Shown here: positions 18,727 through 26,756 of the stretch, piece by piece
Position numbering within the stretch: position 1 is the stretch's first letter
Layout: every line of letters begins with the position of its first letter
Assembly: GCA_905372035.1 (NCBI GenBank)
Contig: CAJPNN010000005.1
Span: forward strand, 1 to 54,655
Source: Bacillota bacterium
GTDB taxonomy: Bacteria; Bacillota; Clostridia; Peptostreptococcales; Anaerovoracaceae
Direction of reading: 5' to 3'
DNA length: 54,655 nt
Translations under genes and position numbers: made by a program
The notes under the pieces: generated by a model
What the model was told of the DNA's origin: nothing
The model's input: only the letters and a program-made list of their open reading frames with translations
The model's database searches: none

Positions 18727-19902
18727 CTACTTTCTGAACGGATTTCTAACCCATGTAAGCCTGTCGGATCTCTCCGGAGCTGAAAAAGCAATATAATCTA
18801 TCTTATATATGTCAGCTCTTATCGTAAACAGCGTATCGTCGGACTTCTCCGAATATGACGGCCTTCCCGCTCCCGGAACCACTTTACCGTCTTTGATAAG
18901 CGAAATCAGTCTTCTTCCGCCAACAGTCATTACACATCCGTCATCATCCACACCTAAAAGTTTAAATCTCATTCTCGGATCATAGTCCAAAACAGTATAC
19001 AGCTCAGGTTTGAATCTGCTTGTCGCTATAGCATTTCTTTCTTCTTCCGAATATTCTCTTCCTATACGCTTCCACTCCGTGTCGGGTTGAAATTCAAATT
19101 CTTTTATCGGATCGTCCGTTTTCATTTGTCGTGCAGGAGGAATTTCGCTTCCTTTGCCCAAAACTGCCCCGTCTTCCCTCTCGGCATGTACGAATCTGCT
19201 GAGGACCTGCGCCGCCTCAGCTCTCGACATGGTTTTATCGGGGCGAAATTCCCCTTTTTCATTTCCTTTTATAATCCCCGCATAAAAAGCCTGTACTATT
19301 TCAAATTCGTTTTCCTTTCCCGTTTTCAAATCTTTTATTTTTGATGCTGTTTTATTATATTTTTCAGCATTCAAATCAACTATAACTCTGCATCTTTTTA
19401 TCATTCTGTCCAAAAGCACCGCCATATATCTTCTCGGTATCGCTTCGTTAAAGTCTTTATCATCATATTCATAAGCAAGAACGATGTTAAGCTTTTCCGC
19501 TCTCTTAACAAACCCCGAAGCCCAGTCTCCTCCGTCCGCAGGTTTCAAATCCTCTCCCGTCAAAACTGAAATCAAAAGTTTCACAAATTCATTGTAGCTT
19601 ATCTCCCTGTCGGGTTTAAATGTGCCGTCTGTATAGCCTTTAAAATATCCGAGCTCCGACATCTCATCTATCGCTTCTTTGCCCCAATATCCGACCTTAA
19701 TATCCTTATAATTCCGCCTTACGGCTTCGCCCGATTTTAAACTGCCGCTTCCCGCTTCAAGTGTCGTCGCCTTTTCCGCATAAACCCCGTCAATGGAAAT
19801 CGCAGGTATTCCGAGCATAAGTATCAGGACAAATATGGCACCTGATAATCCCGCTCTCCTTTTGATTTTCCTACGGCAATTACTGTCATTTCGTTTTTTC
19901 AT
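18727..19902 (-). CDS. Small SLH protein, first gene of a two-gene surface operon
   Basis: A 391-residue secreted protein: signal peptide (about 1-42, ending GVYA), then SLH modules from about residue 60 to 240. The first and last are typical (YFKGYTDGTFKPDREISYNE; IIKGNEKGEFRPDKTMSRAE); the middle one is degenerate. A C-terminal domain of about 130 residues is of unknown type, with charged and aromatic residues and no motif I can name. It is transcribed from a perfect consensus promoter and followed 8 bp later by the gene for the 1349-residue protein. The short body suggests an anchor or adaptor for that larger partner (inference). Two GGAGGAGAA sequences lie upstream of ATG 19902; the nearer one is used. 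Confidence 0.85.
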   Translation of the reverse strand: MKKRNDSNCRRKIKRRAGLSGAIFVLILMLGIPAISIDGVYAEKATTLEAGSGSLKSGEAVRRNYKDIKVGYWGKEAIDEMSELGYFKGYTDGTFKPDREISYNEFVKLLISVLTGEDLKPADGGDWASGFVKRAEKLNIVLAYEYDDKDFNEAIPRRYMAVLLDRMIKRCRVIVDLNAEKYNKTASKIKDLKTGKENEFEIVQAFYAGIIKGNEKGEFRPDKTMSRAEAAQVLSRFVHAEREDGAVLGKGSEIPPARQMKTDDPIKEFEFQPDTEWKRIGREYSEEERNAIATSRFKPELYTVLDYDPRMRFKLLGVDDDGCVMTVGGRRLISLIKDGKVVPGAGRPSYSEKSDDTLFTIRADIYKIDYIAFSAPERSDRLTWVRNPFRK

Positions 19903-19962
19903 TTTTCATTTCTCCTCCATTCTCCTCCATAATTCCCACACATTTCTTTGGTATATATTTCC

Positions 19963-19991
19963 ATTATAGGCTTTTCTATGCACCATGTCAA
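19963..19991 (-). promoter_or_regulatory. Perfect consensus promoter of the SLH/1349-aa operon
   Basis: On the minus strand TTGACA (19986-19991), a 17-bp spacer and TATAAT (19963-19968): an exact sigma-A consensus, so the operon is expected to be strongly transcribed. It is divergent from the DUF1846 promoter. Confidence 0.88.
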
Positions 19992-20019
19992 TGTTCGAAC
20001 ACAAAAATCTCCGTAGTTA

Positions 20020-20048
20020 TTGTTAGCAACAGAGTGATATGTTACAAT
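20020..20048 (+). promoter_or_regulatory. Promoter of the DUF1846 gene
   Basis: TTGTTA (20020-20025), a 17-bp spacer and TACAAT (20043-20048). The -35 overlaps a TAGTTATTG motif (20014-20022) that also occurs in the palindrome of the AraC promoter at 5397. Confidence 0.65.
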
Positions 20049-20085
20049 AAATAGCGATGATTAAATGCAAGGAGAATATGTCATA

Positions 20086-21594
20086 ATGAAAAAAGGATTT
20101 GATGCAAACAAGTATATAGAAGAACAGTCAAAATACATTCTTGAAAGAATAAAAAAAAGCAACAGCCAAAGGCTGTATCTCGAATTCGGCGGCAAACTCG
20201 TTCATGACAAGCACGCTATGAGATGTCTTCCGGGTTTTGATGAAAATGCAAAAATCAAACTCCTTCATAATCTGAAAGATCAAGCGGAAGTTGTTATCTG
20301 CATATATGCCGGAGATATAACCACAAGCAAAGTAAGGCACGATTTCGGGATAACATATGACCTTGAGGTATTGAGGCTTATAGACATATTCAGAAAATAT
20401 GAACTACCTATCAACAGTGTTGTCATAACAAGATATCAGGACCAACCTGCTGTAAATACTTTTATAAAAAAGCTTAACAGACGGGGTATAACGACATATA
20501 AACACTACTTTACCAAAGGGTACCCCACCGATGTGGACGTAATAGTAAGCGAAGAGGGCTACGGTAAAAATCCTTATATCAAAGTTACAAAACCGCTTGT
20601 AATAGTAAACGGACCCGGACCCGGATCCGGAAAACTCGCCACGTGCCTTTCACAACTCTACCATGAAAACAAGAGAAATATAAAGGCAAACTATGCAAAA
20701 TATGAAACTTTTCCTATTTGGAATCTTCCGTTAAAACATCCTACAAATGTTGCCTATGAAGCGGCAACAATAGATTTAAAAGATGTTAATATGCTCGATT
20801 CGTTTCATCTGGATGCATACGGTGTAAAAACCGTAAACTATAACAGAGATCTTGAGGCTTTTCCGGTAATCAAACGTATCATAGAAAAAATAACCGGAGA
20901 ATCCGTCTACCAATCTCCTACGGATATGGGAGTAAACCGCATAGCGTCCGCAATCACTGATGACAAGGTCGTGCAATACGCTTCATGTCAGGAAATCATA
21001 CGCAGATATTTGATTTCCCTTGTGGACTACAAAAAGGGAATAATAGATGAAGAAAGCTCAAACAGAGCTAAAGTCCTTATGGATGAGATGGATTTAAAAG
21101 TTTCCGACAGAGGTGTGGTAGGAGCCGCCAGAGATTATGCGGATAAAAAGCGTGCATGTGATGCTAAGTACGAAAACGTTGTAGCTATGGCTATAGAACT
21201 TCCTGACGGGAGCATAGTGACCGGAAGAAGCTCAAGACGCATGGTCGCCGCCGCCGCTATGGTTTTAAACGCAATAAAAAAATTATCCGGGGTTGCCGAC
21301 GATATGCATATAATTTCTCCGTCCGTTTTAGCCACAATACAGCATCTTAAAACTGATATTTTGGAGCATGAAAAAACCAGCTTGACGCTGGAAGAAGTTC
21401 TAAGTGCTTTAACATTCTCCGCCACCACAAACCCGTCAGCTCAGGTTGCGGTCGAAAAACTTCTGCTCCTCAAAGGCTGCAAATCTCACTGCACCGCAAT
21501 ATTAAGCGGCAGAGATGAAAACACTCTGAGAAATTTGGGTATCGACGCAACTTGCGATCCCGAATATTCTACAAATAATTTATATTCAATTTAA
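20086..21594 (+). CDS. DUF1846 family protein
   Basis: A 502-residue cytoplasmic protein of the DUF1846 family, common in anaerobes and streptococci and without a settled function. It begins MKKGFDANKYIEEQSKYIL, the family's usual start, so ATG 20086 is chosen; an earlier in-frame ATG at 20065 overlaps the AAGGAG site. A phosphate-binding-like loop GPGPGSGKLAT lies near residues 180-190, suggesting nucleotide or phosphate binding. A C-terminal part (about 350-500) contains a helical region with DEMDLK and alternating hydrophobic segments. No membrane segment or signal peptide is seen. It stands alone, divergent from the surface operon and convergent with the metal ATPase. Length is normal for the family. 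Confidence 0.9.
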   Translation: MKKGFDANKYIEEQSKYILERIKKSNSQRLYLEFGGKLVHDKHAMRCLPGFDENAKIKLLHNLKDQAEVVICIYAGDITTSKVRHDFGITYDLEVLRLIDIFRKYELPINSVVITRYQDQPAVNTFIKKLNRRGITTYKHYFTKGYPTDVDVIVSEEGYGKNPYIKVTKPLVIVNGPGPGSGKLATCLSQLYHENKRNIKANYAKYETFPIWNLPLKHPTNVAYEAATIDLKDVNMLDSFHLDAYGVKTVNYNRDLEAFPVIKRIIEKITGESVYQSPTDMGVNRIASAITDDKVVQYASCQEIIRRYLISLVDYKKGIIDEESSNRAKVLMDEMDLKVSDRGVVGAARDYADKKRACDAKYENVVAMAIELPDGSIVTGRSSRRMVAAAAMVLNAIKKLSGVADDMHIISPSVLATIQHLKTDILEHEKTSLTLEEVLSALTFSATTNPSAQVAVEKLLLLKGCKSHCTAILSGRDENTLRNLGIDATCDPEYSTNNLYSI

Positions 21595-21624
21595 CAATTG
21601 TTCCGACAGCTTATTCAATGTAAC
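21583..21624 (+). repeat. Copy of the DUF1846 gene end just downstream
   Basis: TATTCAATTTAAC (21583-21595), covering the last codons and stop, recurs as TATTCAATGTAAC at 21612-21624 (12 of 13 identical), with TAA kept in the same place. Confidence 0.5.
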
Positions 21625-21645
21625 TTGCAACTTTGAATAAGCTGT
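21606..21645. terminator. Hairpin between the convergent DUF1846 and ATPase genes
   Basis: ACAGCTTATTCAA (21606-21618) and TTGAATAAGCTGT (21633-21645) are perfect 13-bp arms with a 14-nt loop. T-runs are poor on both sides, but the position between converging stops fits a shared terminator. Confidence 0.6.
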
Positions 21646-21660
21646 AGAAAACTCATACTT

Positions 21661-21694
21661 AATTTGACAATCAATCCAATTTGACAATCAATCC
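21661..21694. repeat. Perfect 17-bp tandem duplication at the ATPase gene end
   Basis: AATTTGACAATCAATCC occurs twice head to tail (21661-21677 and 21678-21694). The second copy covers the last codons and stop of the ATPase gene, so the gene end is duplicated immediately downstream. Confidence 0.9.
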
Positions 21695-23757
21695 AACAAT
21701 TTGTTCATAGAATCAATGCTGAGCCACAGAGTCGAAATGTTGTGCATCAGTGCGCTCGTTCCCGGTGATATCAGGCTCAGTATTCCCGCTCCTATAAGTG
21801 CGGAATTGAATCCGATAACAAACTTATAGTTTCTGTTTATCCTCTTGTCAAGTCTACGGCTAAGTTCAATAAGTGTCGCCAAGCTCATAAGATCATTCGA
21901 TGAAATCGTTATATCCGCAACTTCTCTCGCTATGGAAGAACCGTCCTGCATGGCGATTCCCGCATCACAAGCCGAAAGTGCCGGTGAATCGTTTATACCG
22001 TCACCTATCATTATTACCTTTTTTCCTTGTGATTTTTGTTCCATAATATATCCGGCTTTATCTTCAGGCAGAACTTCCGCATAGTACTCATCCACACCTA
22101 TCTTCTTTGCTACTGATTCCGCCGTTCTCCGGCTGTCTCCCGTCATCATAACCGTATAAAGTCCCATCGACTTCAATCTGTCTACAAGTATATCGGCACC
22201 CTCACGTATGGGGTCCTCTATACAAATGACAGCTGAAAGCACTCCGTCTATCGCAAGATAAAGGTGCGAATAATGCGCAGGGATTCCATATATCTTATCT
22301 TCTTCTCCCTCCGGAACAATGACTCCCTCATCTTCAAATATAAAGTGTCTGCTTCCTATCATTACCCGCTTGCCGTCAAGTGTCGAGACTATTCCGTGGG
22401 CTATAACATACTCAACTTTGCTGTGCATCTCCTCATGCTCAAGCCTTTCTTCCTTCGCTTTACGAACTACGGCGTTGGCAACCGAATGCGGGAAATGTTC
22501 TTCAAGACATGCGGCGGTTCTGAGCATCTCTCTCGAATTTTCTCCGTTAAAAGACACCACATCCACAACTTTAGGTTCGGATTCTGTCAGCGTTCCCGTT
22601 TTGTCAAATATCACAACGTCCGCTTCCGCACATGCTTCCATAAACTTGCCGCCTTTGATAACGATATCTCTTTCTCCCGCTTCTTTCATCGCCGCAAGTA
22701 CTGCAAGCGGCATTGAAAGCTTGAGTGCACAAGAATAGTCAACCATTATAAACGACAGAGCCTTATTTGCGTTTCTCGTAAGAAGATATGTAGCCAAAAA
22801 TCCTATAAAACTTATAGAAACCAGTTTGTCGGCCAGATGCTCGGACTTGGCCTGCGTCATGGACTTCATCTTTTCACTGCCTTCTATCATCTCTATAATT
22901 CTCTCATATCTCGACTCGCCTTGGACATTTTCCGCAGAAATCAGGATTTCTCCTTCTTCGACAACCGTCCCGGCGAAAACTTTCTTTTCCGCATCCTTAT
23001 GTACCGGTGCGCTTTCTCCTGTCATTGATGCCTGATTGACATAAGCTTCGCCTTCAATAACAATGCCGTCAACCGGAACAACTCCGCCTGTCCTTACAAC
23101 AATCCTGTCGCCCTCTTCAACTTTAGACATGGGAATCTGAACTTCCGTGCCCTCTTCCGTTCTTATCCATACTTTATCTACATGGATAGACATCTGATAT
23201 GCCAAATCTTCCACAGATTTTTTATGTGTCCACTCCTCTAAAAGTTCACCCACACCGAGAAGATACATAACGCTTCCCGCAGTTGACAGATCTTTTCTGA
23301 AAAGAGATATTCCTATAGCCGCAGCATCAAGAACCGAAACTTCAAGTCTTCCGCTGAAAATACTCTTTATTCCCCTGAATATAAACGGTAACGCTTTGAT
23401 AACGGCTCTTATATAAGCTATTTTATACGGTAAAAACAACTTGCAGGCAAAATGCAGTGCCGCTTTTGTTATAAGCTTTCCTTTGTAATATTCCGTAGTA
23501 GCTCTGCCGCTTCCTTCCTGTACCGTACAATTTCTGTCAGGCAGTGCAATCTTCTGCAGCTCTCTTAAAAGCTCATACTTATCTCCTTCATAGCATATCG
23601 CAACATCTCCCGTCCTGAAATATATGCCGACTTTCTTGACCTTCGGCATTTGCAAAATTTTTGCTTCCAGATTGTCGGCCTGTGCAATATTCAATTTCTT
23701 AACATCAATTGATATATGTATTCTTCCTCTTATTTCGTGCTTTATACGAAACTTCAT
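21688..23757 (-). CDS. P1B-type heavy-metal transporting ATPase
   Basis: A 689-residue membrane pump that exports a metal ion using ATP. The N-terminal 75 residues form a HMA-like fold (HEIRGRIHISI) that lacks the usual CxxC. Membrane helices flank the actuator motif TGES (246-249). The metal-binding helix carries YSCALKL (Cys343) where most copper and zinc pumps have CPC. The phosphorylation motif DKTGT starts at Asp385 and the hinge is GDGINDSPAL. The C-terminal helices contain NSALIGAGILSL and MHNISTLWLSIDSMN. The layout with a DUF6110 gene resembles mycobacterial ctpC beside a DUF1490 gene, so manganese or zinc export is possible; the substrate is not certain. Last gene of a three-gene operon. 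Confidence 0.9.
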   Translation of the reverse strand: MKFRIKHEIRGRIHISIDVKKLNIAQADNLEAKILQMPKVKKVGIYFRTGDVAICYEGDKYELLRELQKIALPDRNCTVQEGSGRATTEYYKGKLITKAALHFACKLFLPYKIAYIRAVIKALPFIFRGIKSIFSGRLEVSVLDAAAIGISLFRKDLSTAGSVMYLLGVGELLEEWTHKKSVEDLAYQMSIHVDKVWIRTEEGTEVQIPMSKVEEGDRIVVRTGGVVPVDGIVIEGEAYVNQASMTGESAPVHKDAEKKVFAGTVVEEGEILISAENVQGESRYERIIEMIEGSEKMKSMTQAKSEHLADKLVSISFIGFLATYLLTRNANKALSFIMVDYSCALKLSMPLAVLAAMKEAGERDIVIKGGKFMEACAEADVVIFDKTGTLTESEPKVVDVVSFNGENSREMLRTAACLEEHFPHSVANAVVRKAKEERLEHEEMHSKVEYVIAHGIVSTLDGKRVMIGSRHFIFEDEGVIVPEGEEDKIYGIPAHYSHLYLAIDGVLSAVICIEDPIREGADILVDRLKSMGLYTVMMTGDSRRTAESVAKKIGVDEYYAEVLPEDKAGYIMEQKSQGKKVIMIGDGINDSPALSACDAGIAMQDGSSIAREVADITISSNDLMSLATLIELSRRLDKRINRNYKFVIGFNSALIGAGILSLISPGTSALMHNISTLWLSIDSMNKLLD

Positions 23758-23791
23758 AATTTACCTGTCCTATCCCCTTATATCTATATGC

Positions 23792-24100
23792 CTACATATT
23801 ACCGTTTTCATCGTCTTCTTCGTCTTCAAAATCTTCCTCATCGAAGAACTCGGAAAAATCTTCAAATTCCTCTTCTTCTCTAATTGCATTTATCATGGTT
23901 GCCTCCGCATAAATATCTGAAGCTCCCGACTGCACTTTATCCGCATAATCCATAACGCAGTCTTTTCCTCTTAAAAGTGCCGCTACAATATGTGAATAAA
24001 CTCTCTTGGCATCGCTGCTGCCTAAAATTTTCAATCCTGCCGTTCCGAACAAAGTTCCACCTGCAAATAACGCTAATCTCAATCCGTTTTTCTTTTCCAT
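23792..24100 (-). CDS. DUF6110 family protein, probable accessory of the metal ATPase
   Basis: A 102-residue protein with a Gly-rich hydrophobic segment near the start (LALFAGGTLFGTAGLKIL, about 8-25) that probably spans or touches the membrane, a helical middle with SSDAKRVYSHIVAALLRGKDCVMD, and an extremely acidic tail of about 25 residues made mostly of Glu, Asp and Phe. It matches what I know of DUF6110 proteins, which sit beside P1B ATPases; a metal-chaperone or assembly role is inferred from this context. The acidic tail could bind metal ions. ATG 24100 is chosen because GGAGG lies 8 bp upstream; the longer in-frame start at 24115 overlaps that site. The ATPase gene starts 34 bp downstream. 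Confidence 0.8.
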   Translation of the reverse strand: MEKKNGLRLALFAGGTLFGTAGLKILGSSDAKRVYSHIVAALLRGKDCVMDYADKVQSGASDIYAEATMINAIREEEEFEDFSEFFDEEDFEDEEDDENGNM

Positions 24101-24140
24101 TTTTGTTTCCTCCATATTAAATTCATTATTTATAAAGTGT

Positions 24141-24227
24141 AAATATTGTAAAATTGATCACTGAGACTGTAAACTTCCTGATCATTGCCTTAAAATCGTT
24201 TATTAATATTTTAGGACTGATCACTTA
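24141..24227 (-). repeat. Copies of the DUF6219 gene end downstream
   Basis: The 24 bp over the stop of the micro-protein gene (24204-24227) recur at 24141-24164 with 18 of 24 identical. A shorter copy around TGATCA lies at 24179-24184. The TGA stop is kept in all three. Confidence 0.5.
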
Positions 24228-24301
24228 CGCTTATATCCTGTAAGCATCGCCATCATCATACAAACGACTCCTGCCCAAGCCCAAAATCGATGTTTTTTCA
24301 T
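24221..24301 (-). CDS. 26-residue membrane micro-protein (DUF6219-like)
   Basis: A very short gene encoding MKKHRFWAWAGVVCMMMAML followed by TGYKRK. It has a basic start, one hydrophobic helix with two Trp and a basic end: a single-pass membrane micro-protein. I recall the pattern KxHxxWAWxxxxCMxMxxxTGxK from DUF6219 proteins. The ribosome-binding site AAAGGAGG 8 bp before ATG 24301 is the best in this region and a promoter lies 44 bp upstream, so the gene is almost certainly expressed. It is the first gene of the operon with DUF6110 and the metal ATPase, and may be a small subunit or regulator of that pump (inference). Confidence 0.8.
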   Translation of the reverse strand: MKKHRFWAWAGVVCMMMAMLTGYKRK

Positions 24302-24344
24302 AAATACGACCTCCTTTCAATATCAAGAAATTTTTATTGACAAT

Positions 24345-24373
24345 ACTATACACTGGTTGTATTTTTTTTGCAA
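24345..24373 (-). promoter_or_regulatory. Promoter of the metal-efflux operon
   Basis: On the minus strand TTGCAA (24368-24373), a 17-bp spacer and TATAGT (24345-24350). Spacing is ideal. No clear palindromic operator is seen. Confidence 0.65.
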
Positions 24374-24377
24374 ACTT

Positions 24378-24414
24378 AAAAAATCTCGTATTTTTAAAAT
24401 TTACGAGATTTTTT
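24378..24414 (-). terminator. Terminator overlapping the end of the DUF1934 gene
   Basis: AAAAAATCTCGTA (24378-24390) and TACGAGATTTTTT (24402-24414) form a 13-bp stem. The upstream arm on the mRNA is inside the last codons of the DUF1934 gene, and the T6 run ends the downstream arm. The -35 box of the metal operon starts only a few bases further on. Confidence 0.8.
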
Positions 24415-24858
24415 AAAGTCTTTTTCGGTTATTTCGATAGAAAGAATGCTTCTGCCTTCAATCAATCCTTTTAGACTAAAATTATAGTCGATATTCAGGT
24501 TTCCGGTTAGTTTTTCCTTGTTCATATCCACTTTCAGATCATTTGCAAGGATTTCAATTTCCTGAACACCTGCCGGAGTTTCGTAAGATCCGTTGAATCT
24601 TCGGCCTTTCATGAATTCCATTCTCGTATCTCCCGCTCCGGATTCGCAGTTCGCTCTGCTCATTATAATTTCATTATCTCTAATGGTAAGAATTGTATGT
24701 CCTCCCATAAAGCCCGAAAGCTCCGTTTCGTCATATTCAACAAAAACTTCATTATTTTTTTCAAAAATTTTTCCTTCAGTAAAAAACTCCGCCTTACAGT
24801 CGTCTTCTTCGCTGTAAGCTTGCCTGCCTACAATGTGCAGCATCACATCTTTTGTCAT
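24394..24858 (-). CDS. DUF1934 family protein (calycin-like)
   Basis: A 154-residue cytoplasmic protein beginning MTKDVMLHIVGRQAYSEEDD, typical of DUF1934, a family of small beta-barrel proteins whose function is not known. Alternating strands include VEYDETELSGFMGGHTILTI and MEFMKGRRFNGSYETPAGVQ, and the length is normal. The start overlaps the ddl stop by 4 bp (ATGA), showing translational coupling to ddl. The 3' end contains the terminator of this operon, so it is the last gene of the run that begins upstream at ddl. Confidence 0.85.
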   Translation of the reverse strand: MTKDVMLHIVGRQAYSEEDDCKAEFFTEGKIFEKNNEVFVEYDETELSGFMGGHTILTIRDNEIIMSRANCESGAGDTRMEFMKGRRFNGSYETPAGVQEIEILANDLKVDMNKEKLTGNLNIDYNFSLKGLIEGRSILSIEITEKDFKKSRKF

Positions 24859-25949
24859 ATCCTTGCATCCTTTTCCATAAATTTTTCAATTCCAAGCCTA
24901 ATTATCTCTTCAATTATCTCATCATATTTCATTCCCTTTTCCATGAAAAGTAGTGGAAACATACTGATATTTGTAAATCCCGGCAACGTATTTATTTCGT
25001 TTATAAATATCCTGCCCGTCTGTTTTTCAACCAGAAAATCCACTCTTGAATATCCGTAACAGTCGAGAGCCTGATACGCTTTTATCGCAAGCTCTCTTAT
25101 CTCTTCCTCCATGTCTTTCGGAATATCAGCCGGTATGGAAAGTTTTGACTCCCCACCGTCGAAATATTTTGCTTTATAATCATAGAATTCCTCCGACGGC
25201 ATAATCTCTCCTACAGCCCCCGCAATCGGGGCATCGTTTCCGAGTATCGCAGTTTCAAGTTCTCTGGCATCCACACCCTCTTCTATCACTATTCTTCTGT
25301 CATATCCTGCGGCGAGCCGAGCTGCGGTAAGAAGATCTTCCGAATCGTTTACTTTGCTGATTCCCACACTTGACCCCATGTTTGCGGGTTTTACGAACAC
25401 AGGATATTTCAGCTTATCTTCAACCAAGGCTGCAATCCTTTTTTCCACTTCCTGATGTTCTCCTCTTAAAATATGGCTGTCGATCAATATGTAAGGACAG
25501 ACCGGTAATCCGTGATGTACAAAGACTTCCTTTGCAAATGCCTTGTCCATAGCGATGCATGAACCTGCAACTCCGCTTCCCGCATATGGTATATTCACCG
25601 TTTCCAAAAGCCCCTGGAGCTTTCCGTCCTCGCAATAAGGACCGTGTATAATCGGTAATGCGAAATCCACTATATCCTTTAAACTCTTGCCTCCGCTTCC
25701 TAAAACTGTAAAGGCATACTTTTCCGGCTGCGTCATAAGAAGACTCTCCGCATCCGCCTGCCAGCTTCCGTCCTCTATTTTATCAACCTTATCAACGTCA
25801 TATCTCAGCCATTTTCCCTTTCTTGTAATACCTATCGGAACAACTTCATATTTGTTCCTGTCTATCACTCTGATAACCGACGCCGCCGACATAAGCGAAA
25901 TTTCATGCTCACCCGACCTTCCGCCGAAAATCACTCCTACCCTCATCAT
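24855..25949 (-). CDS. ddl: D-alanine--D-alanine ligase
   Basis: Joins two D-alanines with ATP to make the dipeptide used in peptidoglycan. The 364-residue protein begins MMRVGVIFGGRSGEHEISLM, the classic Ddl N-terminus, followed by the HGPYCEDGKLQGLLE motif, the ATP-grasp region (PVFVKPANMGSSVGISKV) and the metal-binding end (RVDFLVEKQTGRIFINEINT). An ATG at 25949 lies 9 bp after GGAGG; the longer in-frame start at 26036 has no homologous sequence, so it is rejected. Its substrate comes from alanine racemase, whose gene is 4 kb upstream on the same strand. Confidence 0.95.
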   Translation of the reverse strand: MMRVGVIFGGRSGEHEISLMSAASVIRVIDRNKYEVVPIGITRKGKWLRYDVDKVDKIEDGSWQADAESLLMTQPEKYAFTVLGSGGKSLKDIVDFALPIIHGPYCEDGKLQGLLETVNIPYAGSGVAGSCIAMDKAFAKEVFVHHGLPVCPYILIDSHILRGEHQEVEKRIAALVEDKLKYPVFVKPANMGSSVGISKVNDSEDLLTAARLAAGYDRRIVIEEGVDARELETAILGNDAPIAGAVGEIMPSEEFYDYKAKYFDGGESKLSIPADIPKDMEEEIRELAIKAYQALDCYGYSRVDFLVEKQTGRIFINEINTLPGFTNISMFPLLFMEKGMKYDEIIEEIIRLGIEKFMEKDARI

Positions 25950-26034
25950 ATTTAATATCCTCCATTTATTATGTCCGGCCCACTTATTAAATAAGCCGAC
26001 TCGAGACTCGACAACAAGCGCAGTCTCATATGTC

Positions 26035-26056
26035 AAAAGGCAGGTTTATGCCTGCC
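26035..26056 (-). terminator. Short GC-rich terminator at the GntR gene end
   Basis: CCTGCC and GGCAGG arms (26051-26056 and 26039-26044) with a 6-nt loop, followed on the minus strand by TTTT. The first arm overlaps the last codons of the regulator. Confidence 0.55.
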
Positions 26057-26720
26057 CGAACAATTCATTTGAATCCATTATTATCATATCTCTTAAACTG
26101 TTTATATGAAACTCCGCAGCACTTCGTGCCGTCTCTCCGCTGCCTGTTTCTATTGCCCTTAATATGTTCGCATGCTCGGGAGGCATCTTTTCCGCTCTTT
26201 TGAAATCCTTGTAATAAAGATACCTGAACCTCAATACGATTTCCTGCAAATCTGTAACCATCTTGATCAGCAAGTCATTTCCGCTCGCCTCGACTATTAT
26301 ATGATGAAACAATGTATCGTTCGATATCATCTCTTTAGTGTTTCCCTCTTCAACCGCTCTGTCAAATGCCTGTGAGGCTTCTTTGAGTTTCATAAGCTCA
26401 ATTTCTTTGATCCTGGTTGCCGCCAGCGTAGCCGCCAGCCCTTCCAATGTCCCTCTTATTTGAAGAATATTTACTATATCGTTCATCGATATAGTGGAAA
26501 CATATGCTCCCTTTCTGGGCTCAATGGTAACAAGACCTTCTTTTTCGAGCTTTCGTATCGCTTCTCTTATAGGTGTCCTGCTCACTCCCATTGAATCTGC
26601 CAACTCGATTTCCATCATTCTCGTTCCGGGCTTAATTTCTCCGGACAGTATCAAATTGCGGAGTTCTTCATAAACCAGCTCTCTCAAAGGTCTGTGGCTT
26701 TGAATCTCAAAATTTATCAA
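26046..26720 (-). CDS. GntR-family regulator, FadR/FCD type
   Basis: A 224-residue transcription factor. The N-terminal winged helix-turn-helix (about 10-75) has the GntR signature ELADSMGVSRTPIREAIRKL, and the C-terminal FCD helical domain carries probable metal ligands: the Asp of NDTLFHHII, the His of PPEHANIL and the His of AEFHINSL. FCD regulators usually respond to a small organic acid bound near the metal. It starts 36 bp after ispE and may be co-transcribed with it; its targets cannot be read from the sequence. Confidence 0.92.
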   Translation of the reverse strand: MINFEIQSHRPLRELVYEELRNLILSGEIKPGTRMMEIELADSMGVSRTPIREAIRKLEKEGLVTIEPRKGAYVSTISMNDIVNILQIRGTLEGLAATLAATRIKEIELMKLKEASQAFDRAVEEGNTKEMISNDTLFHHIIVEASGNDLLIKMVTDLQEIVLRFRYLYYKDFKRAEKMPPEHANILRAIETGSGETARSAAEFHINSLRDMIIMDSNELFGQA

Positions 26721-26756
26721 GATAGTTCCCCCTATTCCATATCATTTTACCTGCCG

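Noticed and set aside
25950..26036. 29-residue N-terminal extension of Ddl
   Set aside because: It overlaps the spacer after the GntR gene, has no family similarity, and GGAGG lies directly before the ATG at 25949.
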